Shown here: one piece after another, positions 12,691-26,499 of the stretch
Numbering within the stretch: position 1 is the stretch's first letter
How the letters are laid out: each line of letters begins with the position of its first letter
Source: Antedon mediterranea
Taxonomy: Eukaryota; Echinodermata; Crinoidea; Comatulida; Antedonidae
DNA: 60,000 bases
Reading direction: 5' to 3'
Assembly: GCF_964355755.1 (NCBI RefSeq)
Contig: NC_092675.1
Coordinates: 29,972,912-30,032,911 of the forward strand
Position numbers and translations under genes: made by a program
Notes under the pieces: generated by a model
Database searches by the model: none
The model's input: the letters and a program-made list of their open reading frames with translations, nothing else
Told to the model about the DNA's origin: nothing

Positions 12691-12970
12691 ATGTCTTGAA
12701 TAGGATCCCAATAATTGGAATGAATTGCTCATAAATAAAATAAATATATTACAATTATTATTATTTGTTTGAAAATATTTTCTTGTTCTTTAGTATAACT
12801 ATTAATATCATATTGCTAATTAAAATATTAGATGTCTTGAATAGGATCCCAATAATTGGAATGAATTGCTCATAAATAAAATAAATATATTACAATTATT
12901 ATTATTTGTTTGAAAATATTTTCTTGTTCTTTAGTATAACTATTAATATCATATTGCTAATTAAAATATT
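12691..12970 (+). repeat. Near-exact 141-bp tandem duplication
   Basis: The unit starting ATGTCTTGAATAGGATCCCA at 12691 starts again at 12832. I see no difference between the two copies over about 139 bp, so the event is recent or an assembly artefact. No coding content. Confidence 0.9.
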
Positions 12971-13589
12971 TTTTTAAATATGATTAAATTAGAATTGGTA
13001 AACGAATGAAATTATCTTGTACATAAACAGATCTACAAAACATGTTCACTTAAGCCTGTTTATTGATTGATGCTGAATCCAGCAAAGTAACAATCAACTC
13101 ACAAGCAAAACTCTTCCCTACGGAGCCAGGTGCTCTTAAATTTCAATTCCCTTAGGAGATAGCAGCAGAGTGGCAACACGGTATTAATATATTTATTACT
13201 TGAGGAGATAATGAGTTTATCAATAGAATATGCTAAAAAATTTGGTGGATACAGTCTGTAAGGGGTTCTCTCTTACATTCATTAGATTACAAGATGAAAT
13301 TGATTTGGTATTACTTACAATCTCGGTCCGACTCAAATTTCAGATTGAATCGAATTGAAATATAAAATAATTACAAAATGTTTTCATCAGAGAATTTCAA
13401 AGCAGCTCATTTACATAATTACCACAATTTTGTATTAATAATTGAAACATATTTTTATTTGTTGCAAATAGCTATAGGCTATTATCGCAAAATATGGCAT
13501 AATACTTTTTAAATTATAATTACAGTAATAAATATTGATCCAGAAAGGTTTTTGTGGGATGATGGCGAGAAATACAGAGTAGGTCTGCA

Positions 13590-13975
13590 TCAGGAGGGAG
13601 AGGTTGAAAAGGGGATGGGAGGTTGGAAAGGGGAAGATGGAAAGGGGAAGATGGAAGGGGAGGGGAGGTTGGAAAGGGGAGGGGAGGTTGGAAAGGGGAG
13701 GGGAGGTTGGAAAGGGGAGGGGAGGATGGAAAGGGAAGGGGAGGATGGAAAGGGGAGGGGAGGTGAAATGGGAAGACGAGGTTGGAAAGGGGAGGGGAGG
13801 CTGGAAAGGGGAGGGGAGGTGAAATGGGAAGACGAGGTTGGAAAGGGGAGGGGAGGCTGGAAAGGGGAGGGGAGGTGAAATGGGAAGACGAGGTTGGAAA
13901 GGGAAGGGGAGGTGAAATGGGAAGACGAGGTTGGAAATGGGGAGGGGAGGTTGGAAAGGGGAGGTTGGAATAGGG
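13590..13975 (+). repeat. G/A-rich minisatellite, units about 18 bp
   Basis: Repeats of GGAAAGGGGAGGGGAGGTT, with a higher-order variant containing GAAATGGGAAGACGAGGTT in the second half at about 63 bp spacing. The plus strand is nearly pure purine. Frames on both strands stay open (13435–14031, 13552–13878), giving low-complexity peptides that should not be annotated as proteins. Confidence 0.92.
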
Positions 13976-14817
13976 ATGGCATCTTCCAAATTTGAGCGGC
14001 TGTTATCGTCATGCATTGAATCGGCCTTCATCAGACACCAAACAAAGTTATACAGTCTATCAAAAGGTCAACATAAATGTTAAATTGATTAGAATAATTT
14101 TGTAAATGAATGTCTTTAATTAATGTTTAATTAAAAACAGGATCACCAATGATGTAATAGTCACATAAACAGCAGTTTGATTTATCAGTAAAGCATTTTT
14201 TTTAACCTAGAATGAAATAATAGTGTTTTCAAATCTTCAGGAGGATACATCTCATTTTAGTGGACTTAAATCATATATTTAGACGAGTTTACCAACTGTC
14301 AGGCAGTACTTTGAAATCATAACACCTTTGGCAATTTATCAAGGCTAGTTATGAGCAGATTCTCATTTAAATTTTCACACTTGATACATCATAAATGTTC
14401 ATGAGAACAACATCTTAAATCATGAATTCAGGTAAATACTTTAATGTACTCAGAATTTCGAAATTTGCGATAACATATATATATTTAATAAGACCAGTTA
14501 AGATAGGATAAAGTGATTAAATAGAAATTGTACCTTTGTTTTCTTTTATTTATTATTAGTTTATTTTTTTTTTTTTCCTTTTTCATATTTAATGTTATAT
14601 CTTTGGGTGGGTCTTTCTGACTTATAAGTCTCATCCCACATGACTGAACTATTTTTATTTTATTTATATGCAATTTTATGTATTACCTAGGTTTAACATT
14701 GTCCTTGTGAACTGTATTCATCATGTATGTTTATTGTGGACATAAATTGAGATTGAAAAATATTAGTGACTTATGTTTAGTGCTTTAAAAAAACTGAACT
14801 GCATTGCACTGCTGTTG

Positions 14818-14960
14818 AGAGATAGGTGGTATGGTGAAATGGTCAGGACTAGCATGTGAAAGGACATGTGTTGAGACCTGCAATGGCATAATGTAGAGAC
14901 CTGAGCCCCATGGTTTAGGAACACTAAGTGGCCCTCCAACTCTGAGGCATCGGGCGTTTT
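14818..14960 (+). mobile_element. Possible tRNA-derived SINE head
   Basis: The phrase GGTATGGTGAAATGGTCAGGAC resembles an A box and TGTGTTGAGACCTGC a B box, spaced as in a tRNA. No poly-A tail or target duplication could be assigned. Low certainty. Confidence 0.35.
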
Positions 14961-17429
14961 TAACTTTTTTTGACATATTTCAATGCCTGTTTTTTCCTTT
15001 AGGCACTGCTCAGTAGCCCATGGGTTTAGCCAGTGAGTGCTCATAGCCGTTAAGCCACTGAACACCTTTCTGTGTCATATTAATTGTATCTTTAGGCAAT
15101 ATAGATACAGTACATCACTCAGTTCCATAACTCAGTCTATACCAGAAACCAATGGCACAACCTATATGATCCACATCCATGCTTTAATGCTTAAAATAGC
15201 ATTATACTGTAGTGCCCTTTATACAGTAATGTCCTAATTTATGCTACAATTAATCTCTTGCCTTAGAAGTCCAGAACTGGGCCCTCTGAACAGTACAGTC
15301 CTATACTGAGGAGGTCACCCAGTATTATTAAGAAGAATTATAGGTAGCTAAACAAACTAATGAATGATTAACAAAAACTGTTTTAGTAGTTATATAATCA
15401 AAGTAGATTAAAATATTGTAATGCTAAAGAGGATTTGCTGGTATAAACTCTGGTTGAACTGTGTATCATCGTCTTTAAATGGATAATCAACTTTGGAAGC
15501 TAATAAGCTGATCTCCTTTATGTCAACCAAATGCTGCTTTCATAAGAACAATTACTCGACAAAATTAAGCATTTACTTTCAAAATCGTAAGTACTGTAGG
15601 ACATCTACTTTAAAATGTTTAGAGAGCTTTTGCTGTCGCAGATCAAACGTTCCAACCAATTTCAATTTGACAGTGTGCTACCCTTGTTTAAGAACCTATT
15701 AAGCTTTTAATTTATCTATATTAATCTAACAATTCCTATTTTGAAAGAGTCTTCTAATTTGTTCCTTGTGGTCGTGTTGAATGCACAGAACGAGGTATTT
15801 TTCAGCTGTTACCTAACACATTTTATAGTGCGCTTGTTACTTGTTTGGACATTGATTTATTTTATTATAGTTTAAATGTATTTAAAGGTAAAATATTTTA
15901 ATCTCTGAAATGTTCCAATCTATATGTTATTGTTGCTAATATCAATATATTATTATAGTTTATTATGTTTAGATTCAACCTGTTAGTGGCATTTTCATCG
16001 CTGTTGGTTGTGAACTGAATAAAATTTAAATAAATAAATAAACTAAATTCTTGTTTAGAAAGAGTCTTCTTATAATAATGCCCTATTATTAGGTTAGCTA
16101 ATTGACAAAACTTATAAGTGAACTTTAATTTTAACCAATTTCAAAATAGTGTGAATAGTGTGCTAATGAAATACAGAAAGAATAGGATTCAAACACATAT
16201 AAATTGATAGATTCCCGAAGGTGACGTTCATAATCAGAATATTAGGTTAAGGGCCATCAGCATTTACATTCAGCCATGAACCTTACAAACTGAAAGCTTC
16301 ACCTTTTCTTATTAAATACATAAATTATGTTGTATCTAATAATTTTATTCTAATCCTATCTGATGGGTTCCAATCTGTAATATTAAGATTTAAAATAACC
16401 AAATCAAATATATATTTGAGAGTTAAAAATTTTTTTTTTTATGTATAATGGGTTTAGAAAGGTTGCCCTTACTGTATATATGCATTAACTATTTATTCTT
16501 CAATGTTTCAGGGCTGAACTTGATTAGTTTTGATAATTAATGTTTGTATGTATAAATAATAAATAATCAGTTTACAAATTAGAGATACAAAATATATGTA
16601 AAAATATTAGAGAAAGTATAACAAAGTACTATTTGTGTAATTGGCAGTGACATACAGTACATTGTCATATTCCATAATTTAGTTTTCTTTGAAAACGCAT
16701 TTTTGCATAGTCTCAATTGAAAATCAATCAGAATCAATTTAACTTTAGAACTGCATACACAATTGACAAAAACACACAACAAAAAAATGTTTTCACTCTG
16801 GATATAAATTTGTTGGCTAGTTAAGGCCACAATTAGTAATTTGTTCATATAATGAGAATACCAAAAAAGAAGATTAAAAAAAAACCATTCAGAATATCAA
16901 ATAAAAAATAATACAAAAGAATACACAGGAGAAAACTAAATATAATCATTTGTTTCTTTCTCTTTACACTTTCGCTAACAATTAAGTATTTGCTTGCGAT
17001 GATAAAGACTGTTTGTTACGTTATTAACGACCGTTCACAGCTAGCCTCACATAATGAAGATGCAGTAATCACCATTCAACAGTAAACGGAAATGTTCCAT
17101 CTGAGAATTCACGATATCAATCAATCATTAGTACATATTTAAAATGATATTATACGTTGTTGTCATGTAGACCGACATGGCTACAGGCACAGTAGTACAG
17201 TAGGATAGTACGTATTGAATTCAAGTGAATTCTGTCATCATACAGTAGTCAATATTCAAATTCATCCCTTTTTTTTATGTACAATTCAATATAATAACTG
17301 ATGTGTAGGCTTGGTTTGTTTTCTAGTCATATAATGCTTTTCGAGGTTAGTGTATATTAAAATTATCATTGATCTATCTAGGTATTGCTAGTTATGAAAT
17401 AGTAGTATACACGTCAACGTTGCATCCCA

Positions 17430-17555
17430 GTGGCAGATCTAGGATTTTAAAGTAGGAGAGGAAGAGGAAGGAGAGAGGGAAGGAAGAAGAGGAAGGAAGT
17501 GGAGGGAGAGGGGAGGAAAAGAGGAAGCAGAAGAATGGGACAGGAGAGGGGAAGT
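17430..17555 (+). repeat. Transposon-end remnant followed by purine-rich tract
   Basis: CAGTGGCAGATCTAGGATTTT at 17430 resembles the terminal repeat of the hAT-like element at 30913. It is followed by a GGAAGGA/GAGGAAG purine tract to about 17550. Confidence 0.6.
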
Positions 17556-17848
17556 GTGTTCAAGTGTTCAAACTTAATGTAATGTCCAACAGTATATTTT
17601 GTATTCTAATTTCAACATTTTTCATCCATTACAGATTTAATCAAGTGTAAACATTTATGAGTGCTTTGTTGATATTGTAATGTATACTATGGTAAAGAAA
17701 CCTATTATAAATCCTAATGGGAATACAAATAATGTAATAAAGAAATTAATGTGATTTAAATATACAAAGCTGGAAGACAGACATTATGATGATACAATAA
17801 TATGCTAAAAAGAACCCACAGCCTGATGAGTATTAGGTCCATGCAATA

Positions 17849-17990
17849 TAAAGCTCTGTCTACAGTATCAAACTTTATATGACAAAATGTGATGTGCCCA
17901 TAATAGACATGATGATGTCTTATCACTACCATATTTGGGCACATCACACCTTTTTTGTCAAACTAGTTTGATAGTGTAGACAGAGCTTTA
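17849..17990. mobile_element. MITE family A, copy 5
   Basis: TAAAGCTCTGTCTACAGTATC to GATAGTGTAGACAGAGCTTTA, with a TA that fits a TA target duplication. The interior has GTGATGTGCCCATAATAGAC and ATCACTACCATATTTGGGC. Confidence 0.9.
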
Positions 17991-19559
17991 CAAATATTTT
18001 CAACCAAGAACTTTTATACTGTAAGATTTTCAACTTATTAAGCTCTATCAGATTCCTTCAGAGTTAGCAGAAAAAGTTTAACATTGATATTTTTATGAAC
18101 TGAAATTATATATAGCTCAATATTTGTAACTTGAATCAAACAAATATTGCAATCCGAAAATAAATTAGCTAGACTAGAGACAGTTTGATATGTAAACCAA
18201 AAAGCAGGGCCTATATATTATACAGATGAAATGGTAGGCATTTCAATTGCTACTAAAGTTGTTCCAATCTGTAGTAGGAGGATGGTATTCACAAAGTACT
18301 TCATTAAAAATTATCTGAGATAAAAACATACACTTATTGATGCACAAACTACAAACAAACTCATTACAAAGTGTCTGAGATAAAAACACAAACTAAACAT
18401 ACGTGCTAACATATTGATGTAGAATTCAGCCTATATATTCATAAAACTGCATTAACACATCCTGTACAGTTAGTTTCAGCAAATTGTCAATTCTTTATAT
18501 TATAAAAACAAACTTTAACTAAAACTTAGATGACAAAAGTTTGTCAAGTTCATTAAGGATGTTTTATCATAATATTGGTCACAAATTAAAATGGATCTCG
18601 ATTCACTATTCATAATTATGTTTTTGGATTCATGTGGGAGCGTACCAACGTCATCATTTTCAGCTTACTTGACTGCGGGGACGGTAGGAAGGAGTTTAAA
18701 TTACTTTTTCTTTTATACTAATTTGGCCTACAGTAAATTATTAACTAGAATACTGTTGACTTATCTCTTCTTGGTGTAGTTCATCGTTCGCATATCGTAC
18801 TTCAACATAGGTACAGAATTCATTTTCGTTTCAATTATCTTGTTTGGTTATTATAGAAACTTTTTTTTATAGCAATTTTAATTACTGAAGACAATAATAT
18901 GTTCTTTTTTTAGGCCGACAAAGCTTCTTCTTCAGTAAACACGTATCACCAAACAGCTAGACAAACTCTTTGCCCATTAATGATGGTAACAAAAGAGTTG
19001 ATTACATGGATTTAGAGAATTAACAATCACCACGACGCTGTAATTAAGTTCAACAACATACCCTTTATAAATTAACTGGCAGAAATTTAAACACAGTGTT
19101 TCTTTAAAAGGTATCATATAACCTATAATGCAAATCAGAGGTTAAATGTCTCTACAGTTGAACAAAGAGGAACAGTAAAGCTTTACTTGTACTGTTTACT
19201 CCCTAATTTAAACCACTCTAGCATTCAGACTACAACGTTTGCATAGTAGCATCGTAAATACAGTGTATCAGTTTAATATCGGGTAATAATAGACCTTGCA
19301 ACTACCCAAGCCTTTAATATAGAATTTTACACTGAGCTCAGCTGCAGAGAAGTCCATATTCACCCTCACACCAGAATGTGGGATACACTTTGAAGCTGGT
19401 CTGTGACAAATCCCTGGACTTGTATATGCCAAATAAGTTGAATAAGTCTATTATATACCATGGGTTTTATGTCAACCATTTTTCCCTGCTTTAAAAGGTT
19501 CAAAGAGAAAAAAAATAAGGGGAGGGGGAGGTTATGGATGGATATTTTATTAAGTAGAT

Positions 19560-19770
19560 ACCTTTTGGACACATCAAAGTCTCCCCTGAATAAGGATGTC
19601 CCATTGTTTTCCTATTTACATGGGTGTCCACTGAATAGGGGTGTCCTCTAACAGTGGTGCCCACTGAATAGGGGGCCTGCTGGGGTCTTCTAACACGGGT
19701 GTCCTTTGAATAGAGGTGTCTCCATTACAGGGGTCTCCCTGAACAATGGTGTCAAATAAAGGTGCTAAAT
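19560..19770 (+). repeat. Degenerate GGTGTCC-type minisatellite
   Basis: Irregular units of roughly 20 bp such as GGGTGTCCACTGAATAGG, GGTGTCCTCTAACAGTGG and GGTGTCCTTTGAATAGAGG. Parts fall within short open frames at 19460–19651 and 19762–19986, which I attribute to the repeat. Confidence 0.7.
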
Positions 19771-20559
19771 GGGGATGCCCATAAAGGCGTTCTACTACAG
19801 AACGAATCTGGATATCTTCTCTATTGGTTTAACTTTTTATTTAAAACAAAAAAACAAATGGAAAGTACAGTGAAATTGAACAATGTGTACTTGTCACCGA
19901 GTTTACAACTGGTATGGCTTCACATCACAGTAACAATGCTACTACTGTACAGTATGTCATCATTCACAAGCAGATCATATCAGTAGTCATTTGTTTTTTA
20001 CTACAATGGTTCCTGATGATAAAAGTATTATAATACTGTATACTGTATACATGAACAGTCTGCCCATATACCATCCACAGTACATGTAGTATATAGGCCT
20101 GCCACAAACTAAACATATGCAATTTACATTTTCATAACTTAAAAAGTAGAAATTATTAAGTATAGCGGTTTAAGATGACGCTATCGGTTGAAATACTCTC
20201 AGCTGTTGTCTTATCAAGCATAACTGCTGTATTACCGTTAGTTAGTCAACTTTCACGATCGGTTTGTATGTCCATATGGGGACATTAGTACAACAAGTAT
20301 AAAATGCAAAGAATCCAAATCTCCAAACATACGTAAGAATCATGTATGAAATGCAACTTGTAAATGGTTGTAGATTAGACGTCTGTACTTCCTTCGTTGA
20401 TCTTTTGAATCACCAGCAATGTTGAAATTCGTCTTAGAAATTGTATAAACATCGGAGAAGTCATGATTTGATTATTGATTGATGAGTCCCAATTAACTTC
20501 AACAAGTGAAAATATTAAGATGGTTTCTAAGGGTAGCCATACCATGACTAATCCAAAAC

Positions 20560-20685
20560 TTGCTCGAACCATGGGGAGGGAGAGATGGGGAGGTATAGAG
20601 GCGGGGATACGAAGGAGAGACGGGAGAGGAGGGGGAAAGGAAGGAGAGACGGGGAGAGGGGGTAGGGACAGGGAGAGGAGGGCTT
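20560..20685 (+). repeat. Purine-rich GGGAGAGA tract
   Basis: GGGAGGGAGAGATGGGGAGG and AGGAGAGACGGG repeated irregularly. It accounts for the low-complexity frames on both strands at 20475–20732 and 20499–20690. Confidence 0.8.
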
Positions 20686-22964
20686 CCCAAACAAATGATT
20701 TACTATTCTGTCGGCATAGGCATATTAAATGATTGATGATCGATCAATGATTGATTAGTATGATTATAAAAACCGATCACTATTCTGATATGAATATGTT
20801 TTAGAATTTTTGTCGTGTCTCTTTCAATTAATTTAAAAACTTCTATTTTTATATCTAAATCTGTTTGATAAATTGGATTTGAAATTCAAATTATTAGTCA
20901 GAAACTAGAACAAAGTAACACTGATAATGTTCAGTCATTTACTACAACACTCTAGTCATCATTGCATTGAAAGCAAGTATCAGCATATTTAATTGCTGCT
21001 CATTTCATTAGCATTCTCCTAAAATATACAGTGCAATCCTGACAGCTATACAGATAAAACACCCTTTAGATGTTGGATTCAAATAGCCTAACAATTACCC
21101 ATCAACACACAAGGGATTTCCGATCTGCTGACACTACACGTACTAACGAACGCAAAATACGTTACGTGATTGATGACCACTGTTCTTTTGCTTGTAAATT
21201 GAAACCATTTTATAGTATCGCAATCCATATTCATGATTCTTTTCAAGAGAGCACATAAAGAGAATACATTTATGAAGACTTAGTTTATTAATGAAAAACA
21301 ACTTTACTTGCCAGTCAAAAAAATATAATTGATGAATCGACATAATGAATAAAGTGATGGCGGCGGGAAACTCAGAAACAGGTTTCATGATTTTCTTTAG
21401 AAATAGCGTGAAACATGGTTTTGGGATGTTTTTTGATTGAACATTTTTTTTAATAATTTTATCGACGACTTCATCTTTATCAGAATAATTTCGTATTTTC
21501 CAACCTAAAACAAATAAATATGCCAAATTATTTAAAAAATTGTAAAACATTTGATGCATAAATGTTTTTTAAACGTTTGATGCCTTTCTGAATTTAATTA
21601 TATTAAATGTTTAAAAACATTTGTTTTTAGGATTATGTATACAACCTAATTAGTCAATATTGTACTAAATCTGAACTTTTAAGTTTACTGTACTTTTAAG
21701 TATTTTGATTTCTTTATTTGATTTATTCATTGGTCTTAGTTAACATGAAGCTTTGCAATGAATACATCTATTTTATATACAGTTCCATAGTATTTTAATT
21801 GTCTGCTGCAATATAGTGCAATACTACATGGCCACACTTGGGCTTCAAAAACTTTACAAAATAGGACTGGTGATCCAATGTTACACTAAGTTTTAGGTTT
21901 ATACTATTTTTCCAATATCAATTTTGAAAAGCAATTTGGGGATTCAAAATAGGGGTTGGGAAAAAAAGTCAAAAAGTGATTTGGTTGAAAAACTTAACAT
22001 TTTTACATTTTACAGTCTATGAGTGACCGAGAAATTTAAATTCAACAAGCAAAATGTAAAATGATCATGTAAAGTTAAAAAATGTTTTATTTACAAGTTT
22101 TGAAAAAATGTTCTTGAAAAAATGGCAGAAAGAAAGAAGAATAGTGAAACTTAAAGGAAAAAAAGATGTTCATTGACAATCACAAGGGTTATCCACCAAG
22201 TGAGGATAACCAAAAATAAAATTATATATATATAAAAAAAAATCCTTATTTATATTATCCTCCTTGTATGATAACTCAATAAATCAAATGATGGCCTCCT
22301 TAATGTAATCTGAATATATGCCTAATCTAAAAACATCACAGTTAGCATGTTAGACAAATACGTGAATGTTGCACATAAAACACAGACAAGGTAATAACAT
22401 ACTGCTCTCTGCTGACAAAATCTACTGTAATGCAACGATTTTACTGATTTTGTACTTGTTATCATAGCATTATCGGTATAGTAGTTGCAGTATTTATTAG
22501 AAAAGTAAAATTATCCCAAATCATACTTTAATTACAGTTAAAAATGTACAGATTTACTTTATATAAATATATTCTAGAAATTTGAAATTGGAAAGCTAAA
22601 ATCATCAAAACAAGACTTTTTTTTAAATATTTAAATGTATAATTCAAATTACCTGTGGCAGGTTATTACAGTACATACAGGCTATAGAGTGTTGCCAAAG
22701 TGCGAGTCAACGAGGCACGCAATGCACGCATAATACACGCAATCCATGCAATGCATGCAATCCACGACGGTAATTCAACGGAAAAAATACCAACAGCGAG
22801 CGAGCCTTCGAATAATAATAAGCCTTCGTTTTCGTTAATATTTGTGTACAATTCATAAACATTTATGAATCACCTACCGTTAATGTAATTATGTTAACAA
22901 TTTCCAATATCCAAATGCGACTTCGATGTTTACAGTTAGTTTTAGGTGGTGCCTGGTCACCGTC

Positions 22965-23075
22965 TAAGAAGCCTAGCTAGCTAGCCTAGCTAGGCCCTAT
23001 ATAGTATACTGTAGCCCGCCCGCTGGGGAGTAGAGACGGCTATTCGCTGTATGCCTAGTACGGTCTAGGCCTAGC
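22965..23075. other. GC-richer patch with CTAG/GGCC palindromes
   Basis: AGCCTAGCTAGCTAGCCTAG with GCCCGCCCGCTGGGG and TCTAGGCCTAGCAGCAGC stand out from the AT-rich intron. It could be an internal promoter or 5' exon of another PRKG1 transcript, or simply a patch of the TAGGCCTA word. The nearby 62-codon frame at 23146–23334 is not recognisable. Confidence 0.3.
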
Positions 23076-24032
23076 AGCAGCTTCTATATCAACGCTGTCA
23101 ATGGACGAAATACAGTAGATTACAGATATTTTAAATCTAAGTCTTGTGAAAGGTATTTTTTTCAACAAAATATCATCTAGGCCTAGTAGGAAGCCCTATA
23201 TTGTATTAGGGGCTAGACTAGGCCTGGGCTGTGTGGTGGGCCGGGTGGCGGGGGACATTTTGAAAAAAAATAACTGCAAGCGAGCTAGACCAACAACAAG
23301 AAGGGAGCAGCAGGCAGGCTTGACTTTATTTTAGTAGTAATACTGGTAGGGTATGTTTAGAACAACATAACATAAAATAATGATTTTATTTTATAATTAC
23401 GCCTCTCTAATGTTTCATATGAACATACTAGAATATATTAAATTATTTAATATGTTTTATGGTGCCTCGCACTTTTGGTACAATAGTGCAGTTACACTTC
23501 GTACTGACTCGCTTGAATTGTAATTAACATGGTCACGTGGGCCGTTGACTCCACTGACTCCAATGAATCCATGGCTTGCAGTTTGTCAATACCCCTATAG
23601 TGTTAGAATACTGAAAAACTGCATGAAAAATAACATGCATTCCAATACACACATAATCAGCTATAATTGATCTATTTTGGCAGTCGTCTAGACTTGGATA
23701 TACCTGCCAAATGATTACAACCTGAACACTTTATTTTGTCCTGTTCTTAGGCCCCAAGCCATCCACGAATATACATCACAGAAACCACCTCTTTTCAAGG
23801 AGCACGTCAGTAGGCATAAACTCTGTAAGCCTACGAACATGTAAACGACTACAATATTAAATAAATTAATGTATTAACATTTTTAAAATTATGTAACAAA
23901 TCTACTGTATTGAATGTAAAAAAACAAAAAAAAATGTAATGAAAATAATTAGGAATTTATTTTTTATTTTAAAACATAGTTTTGAAATAGTATATAAAAA
24001 AATAAATGTTGTTGTATGCATATTATGAATTT

Positions 24033-24162
24033 ACAAAAAAAGTGTGATGCGCCCAAATATGGTAGTGATATACCCAAATACGGTAGTGATATGACATCAT
24101 TATGTCCATATTTGGGCACATTTTTTTGACAAATAAAGTTTGATAGTGTAGACAGAGCTTTA
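24033..24162. mobile_element. MITE family A, copy 6 (left end lost)
   Basis: The right end, GTTTGATAGTGTAGACAGAGCTTTA-type, is intact. The interior has two CCAAATATGGTAGTGATAT units, but the left terminal repeat is missing. Confidence 0.85.
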
Positions 24163-25059
24163 GTAATATTTAGGCATCAAAACCATGTTAATTAGGTAGT
24201 AAAGTTATTAGTCTGTACCAGTACACAATCTCATGCGAGATGACTCAGAAATTACATTTTAAAAGTAGTAAAATCAGATCCGAGGATTGATAAAAGTGTT
24301 TAACTACCGCGTGTCGGCCGTCAAAAGCATTAAACTTAAGTACATGCATTTGGAGGTACGTACAACACTTGCTTACAAGCAACATTATAAAATGTAAAAC
24401 CGCAAAACCAACCCGATTACGCAATAAGTACAGACACTTTGCTCATATGTTTTTCCTAATTTATGCTAACTCATGTACAATAGTTTTTGACGTATACTCA
24501 CTGCTTGATCAGGCAAATGTTTCTGATTTATAGTACATAAATGCAACTTAATCCAATAATAACTAATTATAAAATTGTAATAACTATACAGTGTCTACTC
24601 TTCATCAAGCCAAAAAAAAACAAAAATTGTTAGAATCAATAGTTGAAACATGTTTTTTTTAAAACTCATTTTTCAATTTTGTTTATCTGACGTCATGTAA
24701 TTAAATTTGTGCATAAAATAAAATATGCATCATAATAAATGTGTCGTCTAAAAAGAAACATCTATCAATATTAATATCTTGTATATTATTCTCTAAGGAT
24801 TATCGTTATTACTTTGTTTATCTGTGCATTTGATTGCCAGTAAAATGCATTAACACCTAGGCTGTATACAATGCTCATTGGGTGTAAATTTGTTATCGCT
24901 ATTAGTCACTACACATTTCAAATGTAATATCATCGTCGCAGGATTACAAAAGAAAGATCGGGAAGAGGAGACGAGCATTCATTATGGTTGGAACTAAAGT
25001 GTATAGTTGTAAACATGGAGTAACTCCATGTTGTAAATAAACACACTGAAAATGACCCT

Positions 25060-25230
25060 TAAGCTATGTGTGCACTGTCAAACTTTATGTGACAACAAAT
25101 GTGATGTGCCCATATATGGACACGATGATGTTCACTACCATAATTGGGCATATCACTATCATATTTGGGCATATCACTACCATATTAGGGCATATCACTA
25201 CCATATTTGGACAGTGTAGACAGAACATTA
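25060..25230. mobile_element. MITE family A, copy 7 (expanded interior)
   Basis: Ends are diverged (TAAGCTATGTGTGCACTGTC; GACAGTGTAGACAGAACATTA-like). The interior has four successive GGGCATATCACTACCATAT-type units, more than any other copy. Confidence 0.85.
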
Positions 25231-26499
25231 GACTGTCAATAAAGTAATGATTTATCCAAGTGCAATTTTATTTTTCAATTAATCAATTTTGTTTATGCCA
25301 AGCTGATCACCATCATAGATTTTAAATTAGATTGTCTACATCTCATTATTCTTATAGTTGGTAAGTTGACCAACATACAGCATCCAAATGGCCTAGTAAA
25401 TAGACAATTTTATTAATTGTTACACTTCAAATTTATCTACTTCATTCTGTATTTTCAGAGCAACTTCTGTTTTACACTCAATGGTTGTTGTACAGTTGTG
25501 AACAACCGGGAAATATGTCGTTTCGTGAGCATGGGTTGTTGATTTGTTTTAGGCCAAATCATGATTGTATGTATTCAGTAGTATCTATAGTATCTCTACT
25601 TCTGTTCCATCTGTAATTGGACCTAATTTTTGTAGTGAATATAAGATAAGAATATATAACAACTGTGTTTCTCATAGAAAATATTGGATTTGATCCCATA
25701 TATAGTTGAGGTTACTACTCTAATAAATTTGTATTCATTGTATAATTTGCTATCAGAATAAAATCAGTATTTCAACAACAATAGTTTCATTGATGGAGAA
25801 AAGCTCTTAAACCTTTAATGGGCAGAATCTGTTGACCTGCTTATAGCGCCTCTGAGACTCTGTCAATTGAAAAGGTTAAAAACAGAGAACAATACAAACA
25901 ACTCTAAAAACACTATATACTCAAGACACTAATAAGAATTTCATTTCTTAGGGTAAGGCAGTTTGTTCCTAGTAAAACATATTTTCCCTCAGGTCTAAGG
26001 TTTTCTATAACCTTTATTATTAAATTTTGAAATTGGAGTTATAAACAGAACAGAGAATGAGCAATATGAAAAGTATCACTACAGACTTTTATCGCCAAAC
26101 ACTGTGCTAATGCATGTTATGTGATTTGTAGTAGGTCTACAATTACATTAAAAAAGAAGCTTAAACAGCTACCCAACTGTACACTGGTGAATCATTATTG
26201 TTACAGTTAATATGCTAATGTGGTTTCACACTGATGTGTTTCATAGCATGCCGGTTGGTAACAAATAATGTATGGCCAGGTAGTTTGGATCTGATCTCAA
26301 AACCTTAACATTCAACATTCAACATTTAGTTTTGACACAAATTCATAAATAGCAAGTGTGCATAATTTGACAAGGTTTATGAAATGTTTACATATTGATA
26401 TTGTTTCCATGTCATAGTGTAGAATTTACCTCTGTACAGTACAACTTATACAATAAAATCTAGATTCAGGGACAATTAGTTGCTCATACAATACTATAT

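Noticed and set aside
13435-14031. 198-codon Pro/Phe/Leu-rich frame (minus) and Gly/Arg/Lys-rich frames (plus)
   Set aside because: Low-complexity translation of the second G-rich minisatellite, open in several frames at once.
21143-21559. 138-codon minus-strand frame in the PRKG1 intron
   Set aside because: AT-rich composition (Lys, Phe, Ile, Asn), no family resemblance and no sign of splice sites or promoter.
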